Shown here in pieces: positions 9,473 through 17,973 of a stretch of 64,000 bases of DNA. The translations under genes were made by a program, and so were the position numbers. The notes under the pieces were generated by a model. It did no database searches, was not told the origin of the DNA, and was given only the letters and a program-made list of their open reading frames with translations. The stretch is from Limnohabitans kasalickyi (GTDB lineage Bacteria > Pseudomonadota > Gammaproteobacteria > Burkholderiales > Burkholderiaceae_C), in contig OZ248419.1 of assembly GCA_965234325.1 (NCBI GenBank), forward strand, positions 1 to 64,000, in the 5' to 3' direction. The stretch's first letter is position 1. Each line of letters starts with the position of its first letter.

Positions 9473-9676
9473 TCAGGCTTGGTCTGGGTTGTCTGTGGGG
9501 ACAACGCCATCGGGGTTTTGGGAGTGGTCGGGCTCCGAGTCCATGCTGGGGTTTTGACCGAACTCACCGTCGGGCGAAGTTTTGCGCGCTTCGCGTTCTT
9601 GCAGCTTTTCTTCTTTCTTCTTTTTCTTAGCCAGCTCGCGTTGACGTTTCTCGTAGTTGTAATTGGGGGTTGCCAT
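9473..9676 (-). CDS. Small lysine/glutamate-rich hypothetical protein
   Basis: A 67-residue protein. The first half is a basic, charged helix (KRQRELAKKKKKEEKLQER); the second half is acidic and disordered with many D, P and N. It lies 2 bp from the end of the zinc-ribbon gene, suggesting co-transcription with nagZ. No known domain is recognised. Its length and spacing between same-strand genes support it as real. Function unknown. Confidence 0.65.
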   Translation of the reverse strand: MATPNYNYEKRQRELAKKKKKEEKLQEREARKTSPDGEFGQNPSMDSEPDHSQNPDGVVPTDNPDQA

Positions 9677-9678
9677 AT

Positions 9679-9900
9679 TTATTTTTTCTCAACAGGTGGT
9701 TTGCAATCAAAACAGAAAAAAGCCAGTGCGCCTGCAAAACGGCGTTGGCTGCCCAAACGGCGGGGCTTGTGAAGTCCGCATTTCATGCAAGACATGGTTT
9801 CACCGACTTTGCCCATCCCGATGAAGGGGGAGCCGTTTTCACGGCTGGTGAAGCGCAACCCACTGTCGCTGACTTCGTTTTTTCCATTTTTCGTCGCCAT
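9679..9900 (-). CDS. Small CxxC zinc-ribbon-like protein
   Basis: A 73-residue protein beginning MATKNGKNEVSDSG. Two CxxC pairs (SCMKCG near the middle and FFCFDC near the C-terminus) form a probable four-cysteine zinc site. The frame extends upstream to 10059, but that part overlaps nagZ in another frame and looks like a shadow, so I place the start at ATG 9900, 36 bp after the nagZ stop. Likely in one transcript with nagZ. Function unknown; a regulatory or RNA-binding role is only a guess. Confidence 0.7.
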   Translation of the reverse strand: MATKNGKNEVSDSGLRFTSRENGSPFIGMGKVGETMSCMKCGLHKPRRLGSQRRFAGALAFFCFDCKPPVEKK

Positions 9901-9935
9901 CTGAGCTTTCGTGAAGTGGCGAACTTGAGCGCGGT

Positions 9936-11033
9936 TTAAGGCAACAAGTCCAAAGCCCGCACATAGGCGGGGTGGGTCATCAGCGCGTCCCAAGCTAGCG
10001 GCGAATTTTTCGGCAATAAGGCGCTGCGGCGTTGTTCGCTCGCGTCGCTGGCATGCCATTTATTTTTGAGTAAGCCTTCGGTCAATCCGTCGAGCATGGC
10101 ATCCACGCCATGGCCATCGCCTAGGCTTTGGTTGCACAGCAAGACCAAGTCGCAGCCCGCGTTCAGGGCGGCCATGCCGGCCTCGGCAAAGCTGACGTCA
10201 CGGCCTTCGATGCGGCGCGCACCTTCCATCGACAAGTCGTCGCTGAAGATGGCACCGTTGAAATGCAGCTGAGTGCGTAAGATGTCTTGCAACCAACGCG
10301 GTGAGAAACCTGCAGGCAACGCATCGACCTTGGGGTAAATGACGTGCGCAGGCATGACGCTGGTGAGCGTGGTGCTGAGCCAGGTGTAGGGCAAGGCGCA
10401 GTCGTTCAGAATGGCTTTGAGGCTGCGCTTGTCGACAGGAATGTCCACATGCGAGTCGGCTTTGACAAAGCCGTGACCGGGGAAGTGTTTGCCGCAGTTG
10501 GCCATGCCCGCCAGCAACAAGCCGTGCATGACGCTTTTCGACAAAGCCGTGACCACGCGCGGGTCGCGGTGGAAAGCGCGGTCGCCAATGACACCGCTCT
10601 CGCCGTGGTCAAGGTCGAGCACGGGGGTGAAGCTGAAGTCCACCCCGCACGCACGCAACTCGCTGGCGAGCACAAAGCCGCTGGCGGTGGCGGCGTCCAT
10701 CGCGGCCAAGGCGCCGCTGCCGGTTTTAAATTCGCCGCCAACACCTTTTTGATCTTTCATCCACAACTCGCCCAAGGCTCGCATGGGCGGAATGTGGGTG
10801 AAGCCATCGTTGCGAAAACGCTGCACGCGCCCGCCTTCGTGGTCCACACAAATGAGCAAATCTTGGCGAACGGCCTTGATGTCGGCGCACAACTGGGTGA
10901 GTTGCTGGCGACCGGTCCAGTTGCGGCCAAACAAAATCACGCCACCCGTGAGCGGGTGCGTCAGGCGCTGACGGTCAACGTCGGTGAGCTGGGTGCCAGC
11001 GATGTCAAGAATGAGGGGGGCGTGGTGAGACAT
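9936..11033 (-). CDS. nagZ: Beta-N-acetylhexosaminidase, GH3 family
   Basis: Cleaves N-acetylglucosamine from anhydromuropeptides in cytosolic peptidoglycan recycling. The 365 residues fit single-domain Gram-negative NagZ. Visible hallmarks are the substrate motif KHFPGHGFVKADSHVDIP, the early HEGGRVQRF, and the downstream SDDLSMEGA segment carrying the nucleophile Asp. It follows acpS by 3 bp on the same strand and ends the block lepA-lepB-rnc-era-recO-pdxJ-acpS-nagZ. Confidence 0.96.
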   Translation of the reverse strand: MSHHAPLILDIAGTQLTDVDRQRLTHPLTGGVILFGRNWTGRQQLTQLCADIKAVRQDLLICVDHEGGRVQRFRNDGFTHIPPMRALGELWMKDQKGVGGEFKTGSGALAAMDAATASGFVLASELRACGVDFSFTPVLDLDHGESGVIGDRAFHRDPRVVTALSKSVMHGLLLAGMANCGKHFPGHGFVKADSHVDIPVDKRSLKAILNDCALPYTWLSTTLTSVMPAHVIYPKVDALPAGFSPRWLQDILRTQLHFNGAIFSDDLSMEGARRIEGRDVSFAEAGMAALNAGCDLVLLCNQSLGDGHGVDAMLDGLTEGLLKNKWHASDASEQRRSALLPKNSPLAWDALMTHPAYVRALDLLP

Positions 11034-11036
11034 AAA

Positions 11037-11453
11037 TCAGGGGTGTGAATCAGCAGTTTTTTCAACCACCACGTAACTGGTGGCGTAGTCGGACTCGTCG
11101 CTCACGCTCACATGCGCGCTGAGGCCACGGGCTTCGAACCAATCTTTGAGCACGCCATGCAACACGATGACGGGCTGGCCGCTGGGCAGCTTGTCAACCT
11201 CGCATAAGCGCCAGGTCATGGGCATGCGCATGCCCATTCCAATGGCTTTGCTGAAGGCTTCTTTGGCAGAAAAACGGGTGGCCACATAACGCACACCCCG
11301 CTCAGGCCAGCGTTCGCAGCGGGCGCGGTAAGTGTGCATCTCGTTGTCGCTCAGCACCTTTTGCGCAAAGCGCTCGCCGTGCTTGTCCAAAGACGCACGG
11401 ATGCGGCGAATGTCGCAAATGTCGGTGCCGATGCCGTAAATCATGCGCGTCAT
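11037..11453 (-). CDS. acpS: Holo-[acyl-carrier-protein] synthase
   Basis: Transfers 4'-phosphopantetheine from CoA to the conserved Ser of AcpP, encoded about 10 kb away. Key motifs are GIGTDICDIRRI at the N-terminus (metal-binding Asp) and RFSAKEAFSKAIG (catalytic Glu/Lys). The protein is 138 aa, slightly longer than the usual 120-130. ATG 11453 overlaps the pdxJ stop as TGATG, which suggests translational coupling; ATG 11444 (MIYGIGTD) is the alternative. Confidence 0.96.
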   Translation of the reverse strand: MTRMIYGIGTDICDIRRIRASLDKHGERFAQKVLSDNEMHTYRARCERWPERGVRYVATRFSAKEAFSKAIGMGMRMPMTWRLCEVDKLPSGQPVIVLHGVLKDWFEARGLSAHVSVSDESDYATSYVVVEKTADSHP

Positions 11454-12214
11454 CAAGCCTTTGGCATGCAGGCCAAGTAAGCCGACACGGTGGCGGTGTA
11501 GCCCAGCTCCAATGCATCCGCGATCAGGGCATGACCAATGGACACTTCTTGCACGCCGGGCACGGTGGTCAAGAAGGTGGCTAAGTTGTCGCGGTTCAAA
11601 TCGTGACCGGCGTTGATGCCCAAACCGACGTCCAGCGCCGCTTGCGCCGTGGCTTTGAAAGCGGCCAGCACCTCGGCTTGTATCGGTGTGCCGTAAGCTG
11701 AGGCATAGGTTTCGGTGTACAGCTCGACGCGGTCAGCACCGACCGCTTTGGCTGCGGCCATGGCCTCGGGTACGGGGTCCATGAACAGGCTCACCCGCAC
11801 GCCCAAGGATTTGGCTTCGTCAATCAGCGGCTTCAAACGCTCGGCGTCTTGCGGAAAGGTCCAGCCGTGGTCGCTGGTGAATTGGCCTTCGCTGTCGGGC
11901 ACAAAGGTCACTTGCTGGGGGCGCACTTGGCGCACAAAGTCCATCAAGTTGTGAAACGGGTTGCCTTCGATGTTGAACTCGCGGTCGGGCCACGATTTGA
12001 GCAACTCGGCCAAATCCGTCACGTCTTCGCTGCGCATGTGGCGCGCGTCAGGCCGAGGGTGCACGGTGACGCCCGCAGCGCCGGCTTCTAAACACAGCGT
12101 GGCCGCACGGGTGACGCTCGGAATGCCCAAATGGCGCGTGTTACGCACCAAGGCCACTTTGTTGAGGTTGACCGACAAGGCGGTCTTGGTGTGAGCGTTA
12201 GGCATGGGGTCCAT
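11453..12214 (-). CDS. pdxJ: Pyridoxine 5'-phosphate synthase
   Basis: Condenses 1-deoxyxylulose 5-phosphate with amino-acetone phosphate to make vitamin B6. The 253 residues show the family N-terminus (LSVNLNKVALVRNTRH), the phosphate-binding HPRPDARHM, the catalytic TEPYA-like region EAAKAVGADRVELYTETYA, and GINAGHDLN. The first ATG (12214) overlaps the recO stop as TGATG; MPNAHTKTAL at 12205 is a possible alternative start. It lies between recO and acpS, the common proteobacterial order. Confidence 0.97.
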   Translation of the reverse strand: MDPMPNAHTKTALSVNLNKVALVRNTRHLGIPSVTRAATLCLEAGAAGVTVHPRPDARHMRSEDVTDLAELLKSWPDREFNIEGNPFHNLMDFVRQVRPQQVTFVPDSEGQFTSDHGWTFPQDAERLKPLIDEAKSLGVRVSLFMDPVPEAMAAAKAVGADRVELYTETYASAYGTPIQAEVLAAFKATAQAALDVGLGINAGHDLNRDNLATFLTTVPGVQEVSIGHALIADALELGYTATVSAYLACMPKA

Positions 12215-12969
12215 CAAAGGGATTGCAGGTCAATCATCATCTGCCGCGTGCGCAGCGTGGTGACCCCGCAATGGTAGTGCAGCAAGCCGCGCAACTGCCC
12301 TTGCAAAGCGTTGCGTTGGTCGCTCGGTAACTCGGCGCACAAACGCAGCGTGGCCGTAAAAGCCGAGTCGGCATTCAAGCTGTCGTGCAGCTGCAGCCAC
12401 ACGCTGCCCATCAAGCCAGTGCGGTCTTGGGCGTTGTGGGCGCGCAGGCCGCCTTCGGGCACCAGCACATACAAAACGTCGGGCTGCAAAGGCGTGAGCG
12501 TGAGGGTTTGGGCGTTGAGCTCGGGCAGAAAACCAATGTCGCGCAGCAGCAGCAACTCAAACGTGCGCAGCGCGGGGTTGATGGTGCCGTCGTGCCCCGA
12601 GGCCAGCACTTGCACCACTTGGCGATACAGGTCAAACACGGTGGCATGTGGGTCGTCACGCGCCAGCAAGCGCAACAACAACTCATTCAAGTAATACCCA
12701 GACAACAAGCCCTCGCCCATGGGCATGATGTGGCCGCCCACCCATTCGGCGTTTTTGAGCGTGCGCACCTCGGCATCACCTGTGTAGGTGATGGACAGCG
12801 GCTGCAAGGGCAGCAGCACCGGCCGAAAGTTGGAGCTGGGTTTTTTAGCGCCTTTGGCCACCAAGGTCACCCGACCGTAATGGCGGGTGAAGGTTTCCAA
12901 GATCAGACTGGACTCGCTCCAGTCGTAGTGGTGCACCACGAACGCAGGTTCGTCCTGAATGCGGGTCAC
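12214..12969 (-). CDS. recO: DNA repair protein RecO
   Basis: Helps RecA load on single-stranded DNA in RecFOR recombination. An N-terminal OB fold (YDWSESSLILETFTRHYGRV, KGAKKPSSNFRPVLLPLQPL) precedes a helical region. The frame is open to an ATG at 13032 inside era, but the family usually begins a few residues before the RIQDEPAFV segment, so I place the start at GTG 12969 (251 aa). The upstream ATG (272 aa, 35-bp overlap with era) cannot be excluded. The C-terminal zinc-binding cysteines of some RecO proteins are not evident, as in many proteobacteria. Confidence 0.9.
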   Translation of the reverse strand: MTRIQDEPAFVVHHYDWSESSLILETFTRHYGRVTLVAKGAKKPSSNFRPVLLPLQPLSITYTGDAEVRTLKNAEWVGGHIMPMGEGLLSGYYLNELLLRLLARDDPHATVFDLYRQVVQVLASGHDGTINPALRTFELLLLRDIGFLPELNAQTLTLTPLQPDVLYVLVPEGGLRAHNAQDRTGLMGSVWLQLHDSLNADSAFTATLRLCAELPSDQRNALQGQLRGLLHYHCGVTTLRTRQMMIDLQSL

Positions 12970-12997
12970 ACCCCGCGAGGTAAAGCTGCGAGTCGGG

Positions 12998-14008
12998 TTA
13001 CTCGTAGCCAAAGCTACGCACCCGTGCGGCATCGTCGGCCCAGCCGGAGCGCACTTTGACCCACAGCTCTAAGAACACCTTGGCGTCGTAGAGCTTTTCG
13101 AGTTCGGTGCGGGCTTCCATGCCCATGCGCTTCAAGCGCTCGCCTTTGTCGCCAATGACCATGGCCTTGTGGCCATCACGCTCCACCACGATGGTGGCGG
13201 CAATGCGCACCATGCGTTTGACGCCTTTGGACTTGCCCTTTTCTTCTTCGAACTTGTCAATGATGACGGTCGAGGTGTAGGGCAATTCGTCGCCGGTCAA
13301 GCGGAACAGTTTTTCACGCACCATTTCGGCGGCCATGAACTTTTCGCTGCGGTCGGTCAACTCATCGGCGGCGTACATCCAACCTTGCTCAGGCAGGTAT
13401 TTTTCGCAAATGCCCAAGAGGCGCTGCACGTCTTTGTCGTTCTTGGCCGACATAGGCACGATCTCGACAAAGGGGTGACGGTCTTGCATGGCTTGCAACC
13501 ACAGCATGATGTCGTCACGGTTTTTCATCGAGTCGAGTTTGTTGGCGAGCAAGATGGTGGGAATGCCCTTGGCCAGCAACGACAGCACTTTTTCATCGGC
13601 CGAGGTGAAGCTGCCCGCTTCCACCACCAACAACACCAAGTCCACATCGCCCACCGCGCCTTGCACGGTTTTGTTGAGCGATTTGTTCAGCGCGTTGCCA
13701 TGGATGGTTTGAAAACCGGGGGTGTCGACAAACACAAACTGCGCCGAGCCTTGTGTGTGCATGCCGGTGATGCGGTGGCGTGTGGTTTGCGCTTTGCGCG
13801 AGGTGATGCTGATTTTTTGGCCGACCAAGGCATTGAGCAAGGTGGACTTGCCCACGTTGGGCTTGCCCACGATGGCAATCAAGCCACAGCGTTGGTCGGC
13901 TGGCGGCACAGCGACGCCGCTGGCGACCACGCGGGCGCCTTTGCTGGCGGCCAACATGGCATCGATGTCTTGCAGACTTTGTTCGGGGTTGGAAGGTGTG
14001 GCCGTCAT
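12998..14008 (-). CDS. era: GTPase Era, 16S rRNA-binding
   Basis: Essential GTPase for 30S subunit maturation. GTPase motifs are in order: G1 GKPNVGKSTL, G3 DTPGFQ, G4 NKLD, G5 SAK. The C-terminal KH domain carries MVIGDKGERLKRMG. The 336 residues are longer than the usual 300 because of about 35 extra N-terminal residues, starting MTATPSNPEQ. That ATG overlaps the rnc stop as ATGA, so the longer upstream frame is rejected. Downstream of rnc, the standard pair. Confidence 0.97.
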   Translation of the reverse strand: MTATPSNPEQSLQDIDAMLAASKGARVVASGVAVPPADQRCGLIAIVGKPNVGKSTLLNALVGQKISITSRKAQTTRHRITGMHTQGSAQFVFVDTPGFQTIHGNALNKSLNKTVQGAVGDVDLVLLVVEAGSFTSADEKVLSLLAKGIPTILLANKLDSMKNRDDIMLWLQAMQDRHPFVEIVPMSAKNDKDVQRLLGICEKYLPEQGWMYAADELTDRSEKFMAAEMVREKLFRLTGDELPYTSTVIIDKFEEEKGKSKGVKRMVRIAATIVVERDGHKAMVIGDKGERLKRMGMEARTELEKLYDAKVFLELWVKVRSGWADDAARVRSFGYE

Positions 14009-14727
14009 TTGAGCTCTTTGATAACTTGAAGCATGGCTGCTGCGGCGGCCTGCTCTCCTGCGCGGCGTGAGCCGCCAATGCCACGCTCGCAGCGGGCTAA
14101 TTCGGTAATTTCGCACTCGACATCAAAGGTCTGGCGATGCGCCGCACCCAGGGTGCCCACGACGCGGTAAATAGGCAACTTGAACTTGCGTGCTTGCAGC
14201 CATTCTTGCAATTCGGTTTTGGCATCTTTGCCCACCGCTTGCATCTCGGGGTTGATTTCAACAGCAGAAAAAATGCGGCGTACCAAAGCATCAGCGGCGT
14301 CGTAACCCGCATCAAGGTAGACCGCACCCAACACAGCTTCGAGGGCGTCGGCCAAGATGGAGGGACGCTTTTGGCCGCCGGAGTTCATTTCGCCTTCGCC
14401 CAAACGCAAGATGCCCGACAAGCCCAGCTCCACGGCCAGGTGGTGCAGCGTGTCTTGCTTGACCAAGTTGGCGCGCACGCGCGACAAATCGCCCTCGGGC
14501 AAGGTGTTCAAGCGCTGGTAGAGCAAATTGGCAATGGCCAAGTTGAGCACCGAGTCGCCCAAAAACTCCAAGCGCTCGTTGTGGTCGGAACTGAAGCTGC
14601 GGTGTGTCAGCGCTTGCGCCAGCAGGGCTGGATTTTGAAACGTGTAGTCCAAGCGCGCTTGGAGCGTCTCAAGAATTTGTTGTTGAGACGGGGTGGATCG
14701 AGTGGCTGTGCGTGCGCGTGTGGTCAT
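14005..14727 (-). CDS. rnc: Ribonuclease III
   Basis: Cuts double-stranded RNA in rRNA and mRNA processing. The 240 residues contain the RNase III signature ERLEFLGDSVLNLAIA, the second acidic site in DALEAVLGAVYLDAGY, and a C-terminal double-stranded-RNA-binding domain (KTELQEWLQARK to GSRRAGEQAAAAAMLQ). The ATG at 14727 overlaps the lepB stop as ATGA; the longer frame into lepB is a shadow extension. Coupled to era downstream. Confidence 0.97.
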   Translation of the reverse strand: MTTRARTATRSTPSQQQILETLQARLDYTFQNPALLAQALTHRSFSSDHNERLEFLGDSVLNLAIANLLYQRLNTLPEGDLSRVRANLVKQDTLHHLAVELGLSGILRLGEGEMNSGGQKRPSILADALEAVLGAVYLDAGYDAADALVRRIFSAVEINPEMQAVGKDAKTELQEWLQARKFKLPIYRVVGTLGAAHRQTFDVECEITELARCERGIGGSRRAGEQAAAAAMLQVIKELK

Positions 14728-15719
14728 TGAAAGGCGCCGATGCGCTTGAGACTGCCAAAGTTCATCCAAACAAAGAAGGCTTTGCCCACAATGTTTTTCT
14801 CTGGCACAAAGCCCCAGTAGCGCGAGTCGAGTGAGTTGTCGCGGTTGTCGCCCATCATGAAGTAGTGGCCCGCAGGTACTTTGCAGGTCACGCCTTCGAC
14901 GGTGTAGTGGCAGTTTTCTTTGAACGCAAAGTCATCTGCACCCGGCACGAAGGCTGGGCGGTCGATGTCGTTCAAAAAGCGGTGCGTGCGCACGCCTGTC
15001 ATCTCAGAGGCTTGGCTGCCCAAAGGCAAGTTCTCTTCAAACTGCTTGATGTAGCGCATGCTGTCTTCTTCAAAGAAGTCAGGTAAGGCCTTTTGAGGCA
15101 CGGGCTGGCCGTTGATGGTGAGTTGTTTGTTCAGGTAGGCCACTTGGTCGCCGGGCACGCCCACCACACGTTTGATGTAGTCGAGGCTGGGCTTGGGTGG
15201 GTAACGAAACACCATCACGTCGCCACGTTGCACAGGGTTGCCGTCGGTGACCTTGAGGTTGAGCACGGGCAAGCGCACGCCGTAATGAAACTTGTTGACC
15301 AAAATCAGGTCGCCCACCCACAGCGTGGGGATCATCGAACCCGAAGGAATTTTGAAGGGCTCAAACAAAAATGAGCGCAACACAAACACCACGGCGATGA
15401 CGGGGAACAGGCCCGCCGTCCAGTCCAACCACCACGGCTGCATGATGAGGCGCTCTTTGGCCTCGGTCACGTTGACATCAGTTTGAGCAATGCCCAGTTT
15501 TGTCAGCTCTTGACGGCGCTTGTCGGCTTCTGCCTCCAGAAGCGCGGCAGCTGCTTCGCGTTGGGGCAAGAAATAGAAACGCTCGGCCAACCAGTAAATA
15601 CCGGTGACGAACGTGGCCATGAACATGAGCAGCGCGAAGTTGCCCTCGATCATGCCCACATACCAAAACCCGGCGTAGCCCACAAAGGCGGCCAGAACAA
15701 ATGCGGTCAACGTAGCCAT
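14724..15719 (-). CDS. lepB: Signal peptidase I
   Basis: Inner-membrane protease that removes Sec and Tat signal peptides. It has two N-terminal hydrophobic segments, a third near residues 85-110, the catalytic Ser in KIPSGSMIPTL, the catalytic Lys in YIKRVVGVPGD, and the conserved GDNRDNSLDSRYWG. Length 331 aa is normal for this family. ATG 15719 overlaps the lepA stop as TGATG. Together with lepA it forms the usual lepA-lepB pair. Confidence 0.97.
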   Translation of the reverse strand: MATLTAFVLAAFVGYAGFWYVGMIEGNFALLMFMATFVTGIYWLAERFYFLPQREAAAALLEAEADKRRQELTKLGIAQTDVNVTEAKERLIMQPWWLDWTAGLFPVIAVVFVLRSFLFEPFKIPSGSMIPTLWVGDLILVNKFHYGVRLPVLNLKVTDGNPVQRGDVMVFRYPPKPSLDYIKRVVGVPGDQVAYLNKQLTINGQPVPQKALPDFFEEDSMRYIKQFEENLPLGSQASEMTGVRTHRFLNDIDRPAFVPGADDFAFKENCHYTVEGVTCKVPAGHYFMMGDNRDNSLDSRYWGFVPEKNIVGKAFFVWMNFGSLKRIGAFQ

Positions 15720-17527
15720 CAATCCTCCACCTGCAAGATGGCCAAGAAGGCTTCTTGCGGAACTTCAACAGAACCAATTTGCTTCATGCGTTTTTTACCT
15801 GCTTTTTGTTTTTCAAGCAGCTTGCGTTTACGGCTGATGTCCCCGCCATAGCACTTGGCCAACACGTTTTTGCGCAAGGCTTTGATGCTCTCACGCGCAA
15901 TGATGGTGGAGCCAATGGCGGCCTGAATGGCCACATCAAACATTTGACGGCTGATGATCTCGCGCATCTTGGCCACCACCGCACGGCCACGGTATTGGGC
16001 TTGGGTGCGGTGCACGATGATGGACAAGGCGTCGACCTTCTCGCCGTTGAGCAAGATGTCGACCTTCACCACGTCAGAAGGACGGAATTCTTTGAACTCG
16101 TAGTCCATCGAGGCATAACCGCGTGAGACCGATTTGAGTTTGTCAAAGAAGTCCAGCACGATCTCGCCCAGCGGCATGTCGTAGGTGAGCATGACTTGGC
16201 GACCGTGGTAAGCCATGTTGAGCTGCACGCCGCGCTTTTGATTGGCGAGCGTCATCACGGGGCCCACGTAGTCTTGGGGCATGTACAGATGCACGGTGAC
16301 GATGGGTTCACGGATTTCGTGGAGCTTGCCTTGTTCGGGCATCTTGGCGGGGTTCTCCACCATGACCACTTCGCCGTCAGGCATCTTGACTTCGTAGACC
16401 ACGCTGGGCGCGGTGGTAATCAGGTCTTGGTCGAACTCACGCTCCAAACGCTCTTGCACGATTTCCATGTGCAGCAAGCCTAAGAAGCCGCAACGGAAAC
16501 CAAAGCCCAGCGCCTGCGAAACTTCTGGTTCGTAGTGCAGTGAAGCGTCGTTGAGTTTGAGCTTTTCCAGCGCATCGCGCAGACCGTCGTATTGGTTGGC
16601 TTCGGTCGGGTACAAGCCCGCGAACACCTGAGGCTGAATCTCTTTAAAACCTGGCAAAGCTTGCGCAGCGGGGCCTAAGTTGTTAGGCAGCTTCTTTTCT
16701 AGGGTGATGGTGTCGCCCACCTTGGCGGCTTGCAATTCTTTGATACCGGCAATGATGTAGCCCACTTGACCCGCTTCAAGCGAATTGCGTGGCTCGTTGC
16801 TGGGGGTGAACACACCCAAGTTGTCGGCGTTGTAGACGGCTTCAGTAGCCATCATCTTGAAGCGCTCGCCTTTGCCCAAACGGCCGTCGACCACACGCAC
16901 CAACATCACCACACCCACATAGCTGTCAAACCAGCTGTCGATGATCATGGCGCGCAGCGGCGCGTCTTTGTTGCCTTGTGGCGGTGGTATTTTGGCCACC
17001 ACGGCTTCTAGGATTTCTTCAATGCCTAAGCCGGTTTTAGCCGAGCACGGAATGGCATCGGTGGCATCAATGCCAATCACGTCTTCGATTTCGGCCTTGG
17101 CGTTGTCTGGATCGGCATTAGGCAAATCCATTTTGTTGAGCACGGGCACGACCTCGACACCGAGGTCGAGGGCGGTGTAACAGTTGGCCACCGTTTGGGC
17201 TTCCACACCTTGACTTGCATCGACCACAAGCAACGCGCCTTCGCAGGCAGACAGCGAGCGCGACACTTCGTACGAAAAGTCAACGTGGCCAGGTGTGTCG
17301 ATCAAATTGAGGTTGTAGATCTGCCCGTCTTTGGCTTTGTATTGCAGCGCAGCGGTCTGCGCTTTGATGGTTATCCCACGCTCTTTTTCGATGTCCATCG
17401 AGTCGAGCACTTGCGCGGACATGTCGCGTTCTTCAAGCCCGCCGCAACGCTGAATCAAACGATCTGCCAGCGTAGATTTGCCATGGTCGATATGGGCAAT
17501 GATCGAGAAATTTCTGATGTTATTCAT
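15719..17527 (-). CDS. lepA: Elongation factor 4 (LepA), ribosome back-translocase
   Basis: Ribosome-dependent GTPase. The 602 residues contain G1 HIDHGKSTLADRL, the ERGITIKAQTAAL segment, DTPGHVDFSYEV, NKMDLP, and the LepA-specific C-terminal domain. The start MNNIRNFSIIAHID is typical for LepA; an in-frame GTG four codons upstream is less likely. A hairpin followed by a T-run lies about 50 bp upstream, so lepA either has a very short promoter region or is controlled by read-through of that hairpin. Confidence 0.98.
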   Translation of the reverse strand: MNNIRNFSIIAHIDHGKSTLADRLIQRCGGLEERDMSAQVLDSMDIEKERGITIKAQTAALQYKAKDGQIYNLNLIDTPGHVDFSYEVSRSLSACEGALLVVDASQGVEAQTVANCYTALDLGVEVVPVLNKMDLPNADPDNAKAEIEDVIGIDATDAIPCSAKTGLGIEEILEAVVAKIPPPQGNKDAPLRAMIIDSWFDSYVGVVMLVRVVDGRLGKGERFKMMATEAVYNADNLGVFTPSNEPRNSLEAGQVGYIIAGIKELQAAKVGDTITLEKKLPNNLGPAAQALPGFKEIQPQVFAGLYPTEANQYDGLRDALEKLKLNDASLHYEPEVSQALGFGFRCGFLGLLHMEIVQERLEREFDQDLITTAPSVVYEVKMPDGEVVMVENPAKMPEQGKLHEIREPIVTVHLYMPQDYVGPVMTLANQKRGVQLNMAYHGRQVMLTYDMPLGEIVLDFFDKLKSVSRGYASMDYEFKEFRPSDVVKVDILLNGEKVDALSIIVHRTQAQYRGRAVVAKMREIISRQMFDVAIQAAIGSTIIARESIKALRKNVLAKCYGGDISRKRKLLEKQKAGKKRMKQIGSVEVPQEAFLAILQVED

Positions 17528-17570
17528 CAACGGGGACACTTAAGTGATTGAATTCAAAGGGACGATCGCC

Positions 17571-17604
17571 AAGAAAAAAGGGCGCGTCATGTACTGACGC
17601 GCCC
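17571..17604 (-). terminator. Perfect GC-rich hairpin with T-tract, upstream of lepA
   Basis: GGGCGCGTCA and TGACGCGCCC form a perfect 10-bp stem with a 5-base loop; on the minus strand CTTTTTTCTT follows. It lies between mucD and lepA and is distinct from the mucD terminator at 17925-17950. Confidence 0.75.
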
Positions 17605-17638
17605 AGAACCAACAAGCAATGGCAACTGCATAAGTTGG
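17571..17638 (-). ncRNA. Candidate small RNA or attenuating leader upstream of lepA
   Basis: On the minus strand a TACAAT -10-like box (17645-17650) is followed, about 45 nt later, by a perfect 10-bp GC-rich hairpin (17580-17604) and a T-tract. This could encode a short RNA of about 70 nt or a leader that attenuates lepA. The -35 region is poor, so this is tentative. Confidence 0.3.
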
Positions 17639-17719
17639 GACTTCATTGTAGGCAAAAACCCCGAAACGTACAGCAGCGTGATCGCTACCGAAGTCTCGTT
17701 GCGCGTTTGCAACATGAAT

Positions 17720-17797
17720 TTATCCACAGCTTATTAACATTTTGACCAAGGGGTTTTGGGACAACTTGTGGGTGATCTGTGGAGCACCTGTGGAGTT
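17720..17797. promoter_or_regulatory. DnaA-box-like cluster upstream of lepA
   Basis: TTATCCACA at 17720-17728 is a consensus DnaA box. Three TGTGG cores follow at 17767, 17778 and 17789, exactly 11 bp apart (TGTGGGTGA, TGTGGAGCA, TGTGGAGTT). No dnaA, dnaN, gyrB or rpmH is nearby, so this is not the usual origin locus. A titration or regulatory site is possible. Confidence 0.4.
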
Positions 17798-17924
17798 TGT
17801 TACCCGATCCCATATCGTGGAGTTTGACGCATGCTTTTATATCGCAAAAGCACAATCAGCCCCCTGATTCTATACAAAAAGCGCTTGAACCCCTTTTGAG
17901 GCCTCTGACGCGCCGACTTGAAAA

Positions 17925-17950
17925 AAGGGCTAAAAATATTTTTAGCCCTT
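17925..17950 (-). terminator. Terminator after mucD
   Basis: AAGGGCTAAAAATATTTTTAGCCCTT is a near-perfect palindrome with a T-tract on the minus strand, 24 bp after the mucD stop. The A-run on the other side makes it potentially bidirectional. Confidence 0.8.
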
Positions 17951-17973
17951 AAACCCCACTGCGGTTTACGGGC

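Noticed and set aside
17700..17830. Chromosomal origin oriC
   Set aside because: DnaA-like boxes are present, but dnaA, dnaN, gyrB, rpmH and an AT-rich unwinding region are not nearby.
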